Source: Micromonospora yasonensis (lineage in GTDB: Bacteria; Actinomycetota; Actinomycetes; Mycobacteriales; Micromonosporaceae). Taken from it: a stretch of 45,502 bases of DNA. Positions 33,241 through 42,018 of the stretch are shown one piece after another. The stretch covers positions 1-45,502 of the forward strand of contig NZ_JAPDPH010000033.1 in NCBI RefSeq assembly GCF_026013475.1, given 5' to 3'. Made by a program: the position numbers and the translations under genes. The first letter of the stretch is position 1. Each line of letters opens with the position of its first letter. The notes below the pieces were generated by a model, which was not told the DNA's origin, searched no databases, and saw only the letters and a program-made list of their open reading frames with translations.

Positions 33241-34662
33241 ATGCCCCACCTGATCGGTATCGACGAGGCGGAACAGCTCAGCACCAGACAGGTGCATCAG
33301 CTGTACCGCGACCATGTCAGTCGGAGCCAGGTCTCGCTGATGACAACCTTCGGATTCGGACGGGAGCTGGTGGACCGCGCCGAGGGCGTCTGGATCCACC
33401 TCCGGGACGGCCGTCGAGTGCTGGACTTCTCCGGCGGCGTCGGCGTGCTCAACCACGGGCACAACCACCCGCGGATCCTGGCTGCCCGGCGGCGGTACGC
33501 CGAAGCCCACCGGATGGAGGTGCACAAGGCGTTCTTCTCCCCGTACGTGGCGGCGCTGAGCCACAACGTGGCTGCGCTGCTCCCCGCGGATCTGTCCGTC
33601 TCGTACTTCCCGAACTCGGGGGCCGAGGCGAACGAGGGGGCGGTGAAGATGGCGTACAAGTACCACGGCGGGCGGCGCAACACGGTGCTGCGCGCGGACA
33701 TCAGCTTCCACGGCAAGACCCTCGGCGCGGGCAGCCTCACCGGCTCCTCCGAGAACGCGTTCCGCTTCCCCGGCCTGCCCGGCATCGTCGTGTACCCGTA
33801 CGGCGGCCTCGCCGCCGTGCGGGCGGCCGTCGACGCCGCGCGCACCTCGGACGGCGGGTGCGACGTGTACGCCATCCTCGTCGAGCCGTTCAGCGCCTCG
33901 ACGATGCGTCGGTGGACCGGGGGTGACCTGCTGGCCCTGCAGCGGCTCTGCCGCGAGCGGGATATCGTGCTGATCTTCGACGAGGTCTACACCGGCTGGG
34001 GCAAGACCGGAAGCCTCTTCTACTTCATGCGGCACGAGGGGCTGGTGCCGGACATCCTCACCTACTCCAAGTCGCTCGGCGGCGGCAAGGCGTCCATCGC
34101 CGGCTACACGGCCCGCGAGCCGGTCTTCCGCCGCGCGTACGACCGGCTGGCCGACGTCATCCTGCACAGCACCACCTACTACGGCTTCGGGGAGGAGACC
34201 ACCACCGCCCTGGAGGCCGTCGCGGTCGTGGTCGACGACGACTACCCGGCCCGGGCCCGCGCCCTGGAGGCGGTGCTGCAGCCCGGCCTCGACCGGCTGG
34301 CCAAGGCATACCCCGACGTGATCGCCCGGGTCAGCGGTGCCGGCGCGCTCTGGGGCGTGTTCCTCGGCGGCGGGCCCGGCCTGCTCGACCTGGCCGGCAA
34401 GATGATGCCCGGATTCACCCACGACCCGCAGTTCCGCACCAAGCTCATCACCCTGTCGGTGATCGCCCACCTGTTCCGCGAACACGGGATCATGACCTAC
34501 TACAGCCCCAACGCGGACAACCCGCTCATGGTCGCTCCGAGCCTGGTGGCCACCCCCGACGACGTCGAGTACTTCCTGAGCGCCCTGGACGCCACGCTCT
34601 CCCGGGGCCTGCCGCGGCTGCTGGCCGGCTTCGTCCGGGAGCGGGTGACGTCCCGGTGGTGA
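33241..34662 (+). CDS. Class III PLP-dependent aminotransferase
   Basis: The 473-residue enzyme transfers an amino group to a ketone or aldehyde, with PLP bound to a lysine. Fold-type I features: GGVGVLNHGHNHPRI, YFPNSGAEANEGAVKMAYK, SFHGKTLGAGSLTGS, IFDEVYTGWGKTG (PLP-ring aspartate) and TYSKSLGGGKASIAGY (candidate Schiff-base lysine). It resembles the ornithine/acetylornithine/putrescine and diaminobutyrate (EctB) subgroup. ATG 33241 has AGGAAAGG upstream; the longer frame to 33112 lacks support. It overlaps the epimerase gene. Within the cluster it may aminate a sugar or polyol, or supply an amine building block. The substrate is not evident. Confidence 0.9.
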   Translation: MPHLIGIDEAEQLSTRQVHQLYRDHVSRSQVSLMTTFGFGRELVDRAEGVWIHLRDGRRVLDFSGGVGVLNHGHNHPRILAARRRYAEAHRMEVHKAFFSPYVAALSHNVAALLPADLSVSYFPNSGAEANEGAVKMAYKYHGGRRNTVLRADISFHGKTLGAGSLTGSSENAFRFPGLPGIVVYPYGGLAAVRAAVDAARTSDGGCDVYAILVEPFSASTMRRWTGGDLLALQRLCRERDIVLIFDEVYTGWGKTGSLFYFMRHEGLVPDILTYSKSLGGGKASIAGYTAREPVFRRAYDRLADVILHSTTYYGFGEETTTALEAVAVVVDDDYPARARALEAVLQPGLDRLAKAYPDVIARVSGAGALWGVFLGGGPGLLDLAGKMMPGFTHDPQFRTKLITLSVIAHLFREHGIMTYYSPNADNPLMVAPSLVATPDDVEYFLSALDATLSRGLPRLLAGFVRERVTSRW

Positions 34663-35702
34663 CCAGCGACCACATCGTGGTGACCGGCGCCTGCGGGATG
34701 CTCGGCTCGCACCTGGTCCGCCGGCTACTCGCCGAGGGACACCGGGTGCACGGCGTCGACCTGCTGCCCGCCGCGCACACCCATCCGCGGCTGGCCCACA
34801 GTCAGGGCGACGTCCGCGACGCCGCACTGCTGGCCCGGGTACTCGCCGACGCGTCCGCCGTGGTGCACTGCGCCGCCGCGCTGCCCAGCTATCCGGCCGA
34901 GATGATCCGGTCGATCATCGTGGACGGCACCCATGCGGTCCTCGGCGCGGCCCGCCGGGTACAGGTGCCGCGGGTGGTGCACATCTCCTCCACCGCCGTG
35001 TACGGCCTGCCCCGGCTGGTGCCCACCCCGGAGGACCATCCGCGAGAGCCGGTCGACGCGTACACCCGGGCGAAGGTCGAGGCGGAACTGCTGGTGGAGC
35101 GGTTCCGCGGGGACGGGCTCTGCGTCCCGGTGCTGCGTCCCAAGACCTTCCTCGGGCCGGGCCGGATGGGCCTGTTCGCCATGCTCTTCGAGTGGGCCGA
35201 GGAGGGCCGCAACTTCCCGGTGCTCGGCCGCGGCGACGTGCGGGTGCAGATGTTCGCCGTCGAGGACCTGGTCGACGCGGTGCTGACCGTGCTCGCCGCC
35301 CCCGACGACATCGCCGCGGACACCTACAACCTCGGCGCGGCCGAGTTCGGCACTCTCCGCGAGGACTTCCAGGCGGTGCTCGACGCGGCCGGGCACGGCC
35401 GGCGGGTGGTCGGGCTGCCGGCCGTGCCGGCGCTCGCGGCGCTGCGCGCCCTCGAGCGCAGCGGACTCTCCCCGGTGTACGGACGGCTGCTGCACAAGCT
35501 GCGCGCCGACTCCTACGTCAGCATCGACAAGGCCCGTGAGCGGCTGGGCTTCAAGCCCCGGTTCTCCAACCAGGACGCGATCCTCGGCACCTACGACTGG
35601 TGGCGGGCGAACCGGAGCTCCGCTGCGGCGACCGGGGCCGGTAGGACCAGCCGGGAACCCTGGCGGCAAGGCGCCCTGTCCCTCGCCAAGATCTTCTTCT
35701 AG
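34656..35702 (+). CDS. NAD-dependent epimerase/dehydratase (extended SDR)
   Basis: This 348-residue enzyme has the NAD-binding motif VTGACGMLGSHLVRRLL, an aspartate-ended second strand (VHGVDLL), HISSTAVYG and the catalytic YTRAK (Tyr-x-x-x-Lys). Extended SDRs of this kind epimerise, dehydrate or reduce nucleotide-activated sugars. GTG 34656 and GTG 34659 are both possible; the second overlaps the aminotransferase stop exactly (GTGA). The C-terminal 60 residues include YVSIDKARERLGFKPRFS, typical of the family. It sits before the UbiA-type gene, recalling the pairing of oxidoreductases with phosphoribosyl-transferring UbiA enzymes in arabinan precursor synthesis. Confidence 0.88.
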   Translation: MVTSDHIVVTGACGMLGSHLVRRLLAEGHRVHGVDLLPAAHTHPRLAHSQGDVRDAALLARVLADASAVVHCAAALPSYPAEMIRSIIVDGTHAVLGAARRVQVPRVVHISSTAVYGLPRLVPTPEDHPREPVDAYTRAKVEAELLVERFRGDGLCVPVLRPKTFLGPGRMGLFAMLFEWAEEGRNFPVLGRGDVRVQMFAVEDLVDAVLTVLAAPDDIAADTYNLGAAEFGTLREDFQAVLDAAGHGRRVVGLPAVPALAALRALERSGLSPVYGRLLHKLRADSYVSIDKARERLGFKPRFSNQDAILGTYDWWRANRSSAAATGAGRTSREPWRQGALSLAKIFF

Positions 35703-35713
35703 GGGGAGGACCC

Positions 35714-36676
35714 ATGCCTCTCCTCGACTCGCCCCGCGCCGCCGCTCCGGCCGTGGCGCCGCCGCCCACCCGCCCCGCCCGCCTAGCGGTGGATTTGGTC
35801 CGTCTGGTCCGTCCCGCGCACTGGGTCAAGAGTCTGCTGGTCGCCGCGGTGCCGCTGCTGGACCCACGCTCCTGGCACTCGGCGGAATTGGCCCGGCTGG
35901 GCTGGTCCGTCATGGCCTTCGTGCTCGCCGCGTCGGCGGTGTACGTCGGCAACGACGTGGCCGACCGGCACCGGGACCGGCACCACCCGGTGAAACGGGA
36001 CCGGCCGGTGGCGTCCGGCCGGGTGCCGGTGCCGCTGGCGTACGTCTGGTGTTTGGTGCTGCTCCTCTGCCTCGCCCTGCTGCTGACCGCCGGCCTGGTC
36101 GGGCCGGCCTGGCCGGTGCTGGCCTACCTGGCGCTCAACGTCTGGTACAGCCGGGTTCTGAAGCACGTTCCCCTGGTCGAGGCCGGTGTGGTCGCGGTCG
36201 GGTTCGTGCTCCGCGCGGTGCAGGGCTACCTGGCGGTCGGCGCCGCCGTGTCGGCCTGGCTGCTGATCACGGTCTTCGCCGGTTGCCTGCTGCTGATCGT
36301 CGGCAAGCGCCGGCAGGAACTGCTGGACAGCGGGGTGGCCCACCGGCCGGCGCTGCGCGGCTGGTCGGTGGAGCTGGCCGGCCACCTGCTGCAGCTCACC
36401 GGCGTCCTGGCGGTCACCGCCGGCCTGGTCTGGATGGGCACGGAGGCGCCGTTCGACCCGCACGGGGAGGCCGCGATGCTGCTGTCCACCCCGTTCGTTC
36501 TCTACCTGGTGTCCCGCTACCTGCAACTGGCCCTGGTCCGGGGGACGGCCGGCGATCCGGTCCGGCTGCTGCTGCGCGACCGTGCGGTGGTCACCGCCGC
36601 CGTGCTCTGGGCCGCCTCGCTCGGCGTGCTCTACGCCGCCGCCCGGTTCCCCGCGATCGCCGCCGCCCTGTCCTGA
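35714..36676 (+). CDS. UbiA-family transferase, decaprenyl-phosphate phosphoribosyltransferase-like
   Basis: The 320-residue protein has eight or nine membrane helices. Its motifs are RPAHWVKSLL, NDVADRHRDRHHPVKRDRPV (Asp-rich site) and YSRVLKHVPLVEAGVV, followed by FVLRAVQGYLAV. These match the subgroup that transfers phosphoribose to polyprenyl phosphate (as in mycobacterial Rv3806c) better than quinone-type UbiA. The product would be a lipid-linked pentose, which the neighbouring epimerase could modify and the glycosyltransferases use. GGGGGAGG lies just before the ATG at 35714. The distinction from aromatic prenyltransferases is inferred from motifs. Confidence 0.85.
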   Translation: MPLLDSPRAAAPAVAPPPTRPARLAVDLVRLVRPAHWVKSLLVAAVPLLDPRSWHSAELARLGWSVMAFVLAASAVYVGNDVADRHRDRHHPVKRDRPVASGRVPVPLAYVWCLVLLLCLALLLTAGLVGPAWPVLAYLALNVWYSRVLKHVPLVEAGVVAVGFVLRAVQGYLAVGAAVSAWLLITVFAGCLLLIVGKRRQELLDSGVAHRPALRGWSVELAGHLLQLTGVLAVTAGLVWMGTEAPFDPHGEAAMLLSTPFVLYLVSRYLQLALVRGTAGDPVRLLLRDRAVVTAAVLWAASLGVLYAAARFPAIAAALS

Positions 36677-36710
36677 CACCGCACCGGCCGCCCCTCGTCG
36701 AAGGAGAGCA

Positions 36711-37742
36711 ATGACCGCGCACACCCCGACGGTGTCCGTCGTCGTACCGAACTACAACCACGCGGACTCGCTGCCGCTGACCCTGCCTGCGCTGCTGGCC
36801 CAGACGTATCCCGCCACCGAGATCGTCTTCGTCGACGACCGGAGCACCGACGACTCGGTGGCCGTGGCCCGGGCGCTCGGCGTGCCGGTGGTCTCCACCC
36901 CGCGCAACGGCGGTCCGGCGTTGGCCCGCAACGTCGGGGCCGCCCGGGCCCGCGGTGAGATCCTGCTCTTCGTCGACTCCGACGTGGAGTTGCCACCGGA
37001 CACGGTGGCCCGGGCGGTACGGCTGCTGGCCGCGGACCCGGCGGCCGGCGCGATCTGCGGCATCCTCGACGAGGTCCCCCTGGTCCGCGACAGCCTCGTG
37101 CAGGAGTGCCGGTGCCTGCAGGCGTACTGGTGGCGGATCAGCTCGCTGGGCGACGTCAGTTTCCTGTTCACCGCGATCTGCGCCATGCCGGCCCGGGTGT
37201 TCGCCGAGATCGGCCCGTTCCACGAGGGGCTGCGGCAGACCGAGGAGGTCGAGTACGGCGAACGGCTGGCCGAGCGGTATCCGATCCGGCTCACCGACGC
37301 CATCCACGGCCGGCACCGAGACGACGACCGGCTCTGGCCGATGCTGCGCAAGGTGTTCCACCGCAGCCGGCTGCGAATGCCGCTGTACGCCCACCGCCGC
37401 CGCGCCGCGCGGGGTTTCGAGACCGCGGCCCGGATGTGGGCGGCCGTCAGCGCGCTGCTCGGCACCTTGGCCCTGCCGCTGCCGCTGCTGGCCGGGCCAC
37501 CGGGGGCGGTGCCGCCCCTGGCGGCGGGCCTGGTGTTCCTGGCCTGTGACGCCGGCATGTACCGGTTCGTCGCACGGCGGCGCGAGCCGGTTCTCCTGGC
37601 CGCCTTCGTCGGAGTGCAGTGGGTGATCAACCTGGCGATCGCCGCCGGGGCGGCCGCCGGGGCGGCGCAGTGGCTCTGCTCCCGTTCCTTCCGTCGCCTC
37701 TACGAGGGCGGCCCGCGTCCCGCCGAGCGGGTGCCGGCATGA
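36711..37742 (+). CDS. GT2 glycosyltransferase A with C-terminal membrane segments
   Basis: The 343-residue protein has a GT-A fold: VSVVVPNYNHADSLPLTLPA, VFVDDRSTDDS, GGPALARNVGAARARGE, FVDSDVEL (DxD, metal and nucleotide sugar) and a later EEVEYGERLAERY acidic motif. After about residue 240 there are three or four hydrophobic segments, so the enzyme sits at the membrane, consistent with a lipid-linked acceptor. It ends SRSFRRLYEGG, close to the end of GT2 C (SRRFRRLYEEP), showing common descent. ATG 36711 has AAGGAGAG upstream. The stop overlaps the ATG of the first EEP gene. Confidence 0.9.
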   Translation: MTAHTPTVSVVVPNYNHADSLPLTLPALLAQTYPATEIVFVDDRSTDDSVAVARALGVPVVSTPRNGGPALARNVGAARARGEILLFVDSDVELPPDTVARAVRLLAADPAAGAICGILDEVPLVRDSLVQECRCLQAYWWRISSLGDVSFLFTAICAMPARVFAEIGPFHEGLRQTEEVEYGERLAERYPIRLTDAIHGRHRDDDRLWPMLRKVFHRSRLRMPLYAHRRRAARGFETAARMWAAVSALLGTLALPLPLLAGPPGAVPPLAAGLVFLACDAGMYRFVARRREPVLLAAFVGVQWVINLAIAAGAAAGAAQWLCSRSFRRLYEGGPRPAERVPA

Positions 37743-38875
37743 GGATGCTCGCCCGCCCCTCCGCCCCGGCACCGACCGGGCCGCCGCGCCGCCGCTGGTG
37801 CCGGGCCACCCGCCTGCTGTACCCGGTGACGCTCGGCTGGTTGCTCTTCATCGGGCTGCACCGGGCGCTGACCGGACGCTGGTGGTTCTGGCTGCTGCCG
37901 GACCTGGTGCCGCCGGTCGCGTACCTGCTGGTGCCGGTGGCGCTGGCGTCGGCGGTACCGGCGGCGCGGATGCTGCGCCGGCCGCTGCCCGCCCGGCCGG
38001 CGGCGGCGGTGCTGAGCGCGGCCGCCGCGGCGCTCGCGCTCGGCCTGCCCGACGCCGGACTCAACCGGCACGCGTGGGCGTCCCATCCCACCCCGCCGCC
38101 AGGGGCGGTCACCGTGCTGGCCTGGAACACCGGCTACTGGGACCAGCACGACGACCCGGAGGCGTTCCTGCGGTTCCTCGTCGCCCAGCGGGCCGACGTC
38201 TATCTGTTGCAGGAGCATCTCTACTGGGACGACGCCGCCGGGCTGGCCGGTGCCCGGCCCGCCCCCGACCCGCAGCGGCTGCGCCGCGCGTTTCCCGGGT
38301 ACACCCTGGTCGCCCGGGGTGAGCTGCTCACCCTGTCCCGGTACCCGGTGGTGGCCCGGCCGGCGATCGGCCCGGACGCGGACGTCGCGACGGACCCGGA
38401 CGCCGACTTCGGGCGGGTCTTCACCGCCGCCAAGGTGCTGCGCACCGACCTGCGGGTGGGTGCCCGGGTGCTGTCGGCGTACAACGTGCACCTGCCAGTG
38501 CAGGTGAACCTGGCGCCGGGGCGCTTCCTGGCGTACGTGCGGGAACGGGATGCGGCCCGGCGCGCGCAGCTGGCCGGGCTGCGCGCGGACCTCGCCGCCA
38601 ACCGGAACCCGGTGCTGGTCGCCGGTGACTTCAACACCACGCCGGCGATGGGCGATCTGCGGTGGCTGCGCGGCCGGCTGCGTGACGCCGTGGACGCCGG
38701 ATCCGACCTATACCCGACGAGCTGGCCGGCCGATGGGCTGCCCGCGGCCTGGCGGCTGGACTGGACCCTCACCTCCAGCTCGGTACGGGTGCACCGGTAC
38801 GCGCTGGGCGATCCGCACGGGCTCTCCGACCACCGCCCCCAGACCGCCCTGATCTCGGTACCGGAGGCGTCGTGA
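37739..38875 (+). CDS. Membrane-anchored endonuclease/exonuclease/phosphatase (EEP) domain protein 1
   Basis: The 378-residue protein has an N-terminal membrane region (about 28-105, three helices, with a TGRWWFWLLPDLVPPVAY loop) followed by an EEP hydrolase domain. Catalytic motifs are complete: LAWNTG (N130), LLQEH (E159), YNVHLP (H251), AGDFNTTP (D297, N299) and LSDHRPQ (D364, H365). The EEP superfamily includes nucleases, sphingomyelinases and inositol phosphatases. In a gene cluster for lipid-linked sugars, a phosphodiesterase or phosphatase for a lipid phosphate is more likely than a nuclease (inference). It overlaps genes on both sides (ATGA, GTGA) and has a paralogue at 40912. Confidence 0.88.
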   Translation: MRMLARPSAPAPTGPPRRRWCRATRLLYPVTLGWLLFIGLHRALTGRWWFWLLPDLVPPVAYLLVPVALASAVPAARMLRRPLPARPAAAVLSAAAAALALGLPDAGLNRHAWASHPTPPPGAVTVLAWNTGYWDQHDDPEAFLRFLVAQRADVYLLQEHLYWDDAAGLAGARPAPDPQRLRRAFPGYTLVARGELLTLSRYPVVARPAIGPDADVATDPDADFGRVFTAAKVLRTDLRVGARVLSAYNVHLPVQVNLAPGRFLAYVRERDAARRAQLAGLRADLAANRNPVLVAGDFNTTPAMGDLRWLRGRLRDAVDAGSDLYPTSWPADGLPAAWRLDWTLTSSSVRVHRYALGDPHGLSDHRPQTALISVPEAS

Positions 38876-39891
38876 ACCCCGCACCGACCGTCTCGGTCGT
38901 CATCCCGGTATACAACGCGGCCAAGACGCTGCGGCGCTGCCTGGACTCGGTGGCCGCGCAGACCCATCCGCCCCTGGAGGTGCTGGTCGTCGACGATGGC
39001 AGCACCGACGGCTCGCGGGCGGTGGCCGCGGCGGCCGGCGTCCGGGTGGTGGTCCAACCGGTCAACGGCGGGGTGTCCGCCGCCCGCAACGCCGGCGTGG
39101 CGGCCAGCACCGGCGAGGTGGTCTTCTTCCTCGACTCCGACGTCGCGCTGGCGTCCGACGCGGTCGCCAACGCCCTGGCCATGCTGGCCGCCGATCCGGC
39201 CTGCGGCTGCGTCTACGGCGTCTACGCCCCGCAACCGCTGATCGACGACGGACCGGTCGAGCGGTACCGGGTACTGCATCTGCACGCCGCGCTGACCCGG
39301 GCGGTCGGGCCGGTGGACACCGCCGTGTTCGCGCTCGCCGCCGTGCCGCGTACGGTGCTGCGCGACCTCGGCCCGTTCGACGAGAACCTGCGCAGCGCCG
39401 AGGACGACGAGTACAGCGAGCGGCTGCTGACCCGCTACCGGATCCGGCTCACCGACACGGTCGTCGGTTGGCACGACGAGGCGGACCGGTTGCTGCCCCT
39501 GCTGGCTGAGCAGTACCGCCGGGCCCAGCTGTTGCGCTGGTCGCTGCGTAACCGGTACCGCCGCCGGGGCCTGGCGCTGAATCCCACCCTTGGCGTGCTC
39601 GCCGCCGGGCTGGCCGTACTCACCCTGCCGGTGGCGCTGCTCGCGCCGTACGGGGCGGCGGTACCGCTGCTCTGCCTGGCCGTCTTCGCCGCCGCCGACC
39701 CGCCGCTGGTGGCGCTGCTGTGGCGGGCCGGCGGCTGGGCCTTCCTCGCCCGGGCCATCGGCACCCATCTGCTGGTCAACGTCGCGCTCATCACGGGCGC
39801 CGCGGTCGGGTTGGTCCGGGCCGCCGTGGACCCGTCGTTCGGGCCGTCGTCGCGTCCCGCCGCCCGTCCCCTCGACTCGAAAGGTTGGTGA
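38872..39891 (+). CDS. GT2 glycosyltransferase B with C-terminal membrane segments
   Basis: A 339-residue GT-A enzyme: VSVVIPVYNAAKTLRRCLDS, LVVDDGSTDGS, GGVSAARNAGVAASTGE and FFLDSDVAL (DxD), then a later AEDDEYSERLLTRYRIRL motif. Hydrophobic segments cover about 245-320. GTG 38872 overlaps the EEP 1 stop (GTGA), and GT2 C starts one base after its own stop. It is related to the other two GT2 proteins but has a different membrane part and lacks their RRLYE ending. It presumably adds a different sugar or acts at another step. Donor and acceptor are unknown. Confidence 0.9.
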   Translation: MNPAPTVSVVIPVYNAAKTLRRCLDSVAAQTHPPLEVLVVDDGSTDGSRAVAAAAGVRVVVQPVNGGVSAARNAGVAASTGEVVFFLDSDVALASDAVANALAMLAADPACGCVYGVYAPQPLIDDGPVERYRVLHLHAALTRAVGPVDTAVFALAAVPRTVLRDLGPFDENLRSAEDDEYSERLLTRYRIRLTDTVVGWHDEADRLLPLLAEQYRRAQLLRWSLRNRYRRRGLALNPTLGVLAAGLAVLTLPVALLAPYGAAVPLLCLAVFAAADPPLVALLWRAGGWAFLARAIGTHLLVNVALITGAAVGLVRAAVDPSFGPSSRPAARPLDSKGW

Positions 39892-39892
39892 G

Positions 39893-40915
39893 GTGGTGGT
39901 CGTCTCCGCCCCACTCGTCTCGGTCATCGTGCCCAACTACAACTACGCCCGCACGCTGCGCCTCTGTCTGGAGGCGCTGGGCCGGCAGACCCACCGGCCG
40001 GTGGAGGTGATCGTGGTCGACGACGGCAGCACCGACGACTCGGTGGCCGTCGCGCGCTCCTTCCCCGGTGTGCGGCTGCTGCGTACGCCGGTCAACAGCG
40101 GCCCCTCGGTGGCGCGCAACCTCGGCGCGGAGGCCGCCGCCGGGGAGGTCCTCATGTTCGTCGACTCAGACGTCGCGCTGGCTCCGGACGCGGTCGCCAC
40201 CGCGGTGGCGATCCTGCGCGACGAACCCGGCGTCGGCGCGGTCTGCGGCAACTACGACACAGTCCCGCTGATCGACGGCACCTTCACCAAGGACTACCGC
40301 AACCTGTACCGGCACTGGTACTTCCGCGCCGCCGAGGGAAGCATCACCGGTTTCCTGTCGACGGCGATCCTGGCCGTGCCGGCCCGGATCTGGGCCGAGG
40401 TGGGCCCGTTCAACCCGCGGCTGACTCAGAGCGAGGGCGCCGACGTCAGCGAGCGGCTCACCGACCGGTACGAGGTCCGGATGACCAGCCGGGTGATCGG
40501 CCGACACGACGACGACGCGACGCTGCGGATCGCGCTGGGCAAGGTGTTCACCCGCACCCGGGTGCACATCCCGTTCTTCCTGCACCGGCGCCGGGTGGTG
40601 GGGGTGGTCACCTCCGCCGAGTCCGGCACCGGGCTGGCCTCGTGGCTGGCCGCCGCCACCGCGCCGCTGCCGCTGCTGGCCGGCCCGGCGTCGACCGCCG
40701 TGCCGGTGCTGCTGCTGATGCTCTGGCTGTTCAGCGACGCCCGGATGTACAGCTACGTGCGGCAGGTCCGCGGCCCGCGCTACACGGTCGCCTTCGCCGG
40801 CCTGCACCTGGTCGTGAGCCTGACCATCGGGGTGGGGGTGGCGGTGGGACTGCTCCAGTGGCTGCTCTCGCGCCGGTTCCGCCGCCTCTACGAGGAGCCG
40901 GCGGTGGCCGCGTGA
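39893..40915 (+). CDS. GT2 glycosyltransferase C with C-terminal membrane segments
   Basis: A 340-residue GT-A enzyme starting at GTG 39893 (GAAAGG eight bases upstream; the frame extends further back only as a shadow of GT2 B). Motifs: VSVIVPNYNYARTLRLCLEA, VVDDGSTDDSVAVARSF, SGPSVARNLGAEAAAGE, FVDSDVAL and QSEGADVSERLTDRYEVRM. Several membrane segments follow from about residue 240, ending SRRFRRLYEEP. It is closer to GT2 A than to GT2 B, in both its membrane part and C-terminus. It overlaps EEP 2 by GTGA, repeating the GT2-EEP order found with GT2 A and EEP 1. Confidence 0.9.
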   Translation: MVVVSAPLVSVIVPNYNYARTLRLCLEALGRQTHRPVEVIVVDDGSTDDSVAVARSFPGVRLLRTPVNSGPSVARNLGAEAAAGEVLMFVDSDVALAPDAVATAVAILRDEPGVGAVCGNYDTVPLIDGTFTKDYRNLYRHWYFRAAEGSITGFLSTAILAVPARIWAEVGPFNPRLTQSEGADVSERLTDRYEVRMTSRVIGRHDDDATLRIALGKVFTRTRVHIPFFLHRRRVVGVVTSAESGTGLASWLAAATAPLPLLAGPASTAVPVLLLMLWLFSDARMYSYVRQVRGPRYTVAFAGLHLVVSLTIGVGVAVGLLQWLLSRRFRRLYEEPAVAA

Positions 40916-42018
40916 GCGCCGTGCAGGCGCCGGTCGGCACGGCCCCGGTGGCGATCCGTCAGGATCCGGCCGGACGGCGGGGCGGGGTGGGCGCCGGGCG
41001 GGCGGTGACCGGGCTGGCGGGTGCGTGGCTGGCGTTCGTGGTGGCGCACCGGCTGCTCAGCGGCCGGTGGTGGCTGTGGCTGGCGCCGGAGCTGATCCCG
41101 CCGTTGGCGTTCGTCGCCGTACCGGGCCTGCTGTTCGTGCTGGCCGTGGTCGCCGGGCGGTTCCACGCCCGGGTGGCGCTGCTCGCGGTGGCCGGGCTGC
41201 TGCTCGGTGGGGATCTGGCGGGACTGAACCTGGCCGTGCTGCGCACCCCGCCATCCGCGCCGCCGGACGCGGTGCGCCTGGTCTCCTGGAACACGACCGT
41301 GTGGAACGCCACCGACGACGCGGACGTCTTCTACGGCTCGCTCACCGCGCGCCACGCTGACATCTACCTGCTGCAGGAGTACAAGCCGGACAACGACCCG
41401 GCGCGACGCGACGCGGACCTGGCCCGGCTGCGCCGGGAGTTCCCCGGCTACCAGGTGGTGCTGCGGGGCGAACTGGTGACCGTCACCCGGTTCCCGGTCG
41501 TCGCGGTGGTGGCGCTGCCGGCCGATCCACCCGCCGGCTCGGACTGGCGCACCGACTACTGGGAGGTGAAGTCGCTCCGTACCGACCTGCGCGTGCGGGG
41601 GCGGATCGTGTCGGTCTACAACACCCACGTGCTGGTGCCGCTGGACCTGAGCAGCCCGCTGCGCGAGCTGTTCTACCGGCGCCGGCATGAGTTCTTCCAG
41701 CGGCGGGAGACGCAGTACCGGGCGCTCGCCGCCGACCTGGACCGCAACCCGAACCCGGTGCTAGTCGCCGGTGACCTGAACACCAGCCCGGCCATGGCCG
41801 ACCTGCGGCGGCTCACCGACCGGCTCACCGACGCCGGCCGGGCCAGCGGGTCGGCGTACCCGACGTCGTGGACGATCGGCGGGCGGCGGTGGTGGCGGCT
41901 GGACTGGACGTTCGTCTCCTCCGACTGGACGGTGCACCGGTACCGGCTGCGGGACGCCCGCGGCATGTCCGACCACCAGGTGCAGGACGTCGTACTCTCG
42001 CTGAGCGGTGCCCGGTGA
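40912..42018 (+). CDS. Membrane-anchored EEP domain protein 2
   Basis: A 368-residue paralogue of EEP 1 with the same design: N-terminal membrane helices (about 32-108, SGRWWLWLAPELIPPLAF loop), then an EEP domain with VSWNTTVWN (N127), LLQEY (E156), YNTHVL, AGDLNTSPAM and MSDHQV. All catalytic positions of the superfamily are kept, so both copies should be active. GTG 40912 overlaps GT2 C, and its stop overlaps the flippase gene. The two copies differ in the segment between the glutamate and histidine motifs, which may set specificity. The active site should lie on the outer face if the three-helix anchor puts the domain outside; this is a prediction only. Confidence 0.87.
   Translation: MSAVQAPVGTAPVAIRQDPAGRRGGVGAGRAVTGLAGAWLAFVVAHRLLSGRWWLWLAPELIPPLAFVAVPGLLFVLAVVAGRFHARVALLAVAGLLLGGDLAGLNLAVLRTPPSAPPDAVRLVSWNTTVWNATDDADVFYGSLTARHADIYLLQEYKPDNDPARRDADLARLRREFPGYQVVLRGELVTVTRFPVVAVVALPADPPAGSDWRTDYWEVKSLRTDLRVRGRIVSVYNTHVLVPLDLSSPLRELFYRRRHEFFQRRETQYRALAADLDRNPNPVLVAGDLNTSPAMADLRRLTDRLTDAGRASGSAYPTSWTIGGRRWWRLDWTFVSSDWTVHRYRLRDARGMSDHQVQDVVLSLSGAR

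Noticed and set aside
33019..34827. 602-codon minus-strand frame opposite the aminotransferase
   Set aside because: Compositional shadow; the plus strand encodes a canonical class III aminotransferase.
38221..39936. 571-codon minus-strand frame across the EEP 1 and GT2 B genes
   Set aside because: No recognisable domain and no ribosome site; the genes on the other strand are certain.
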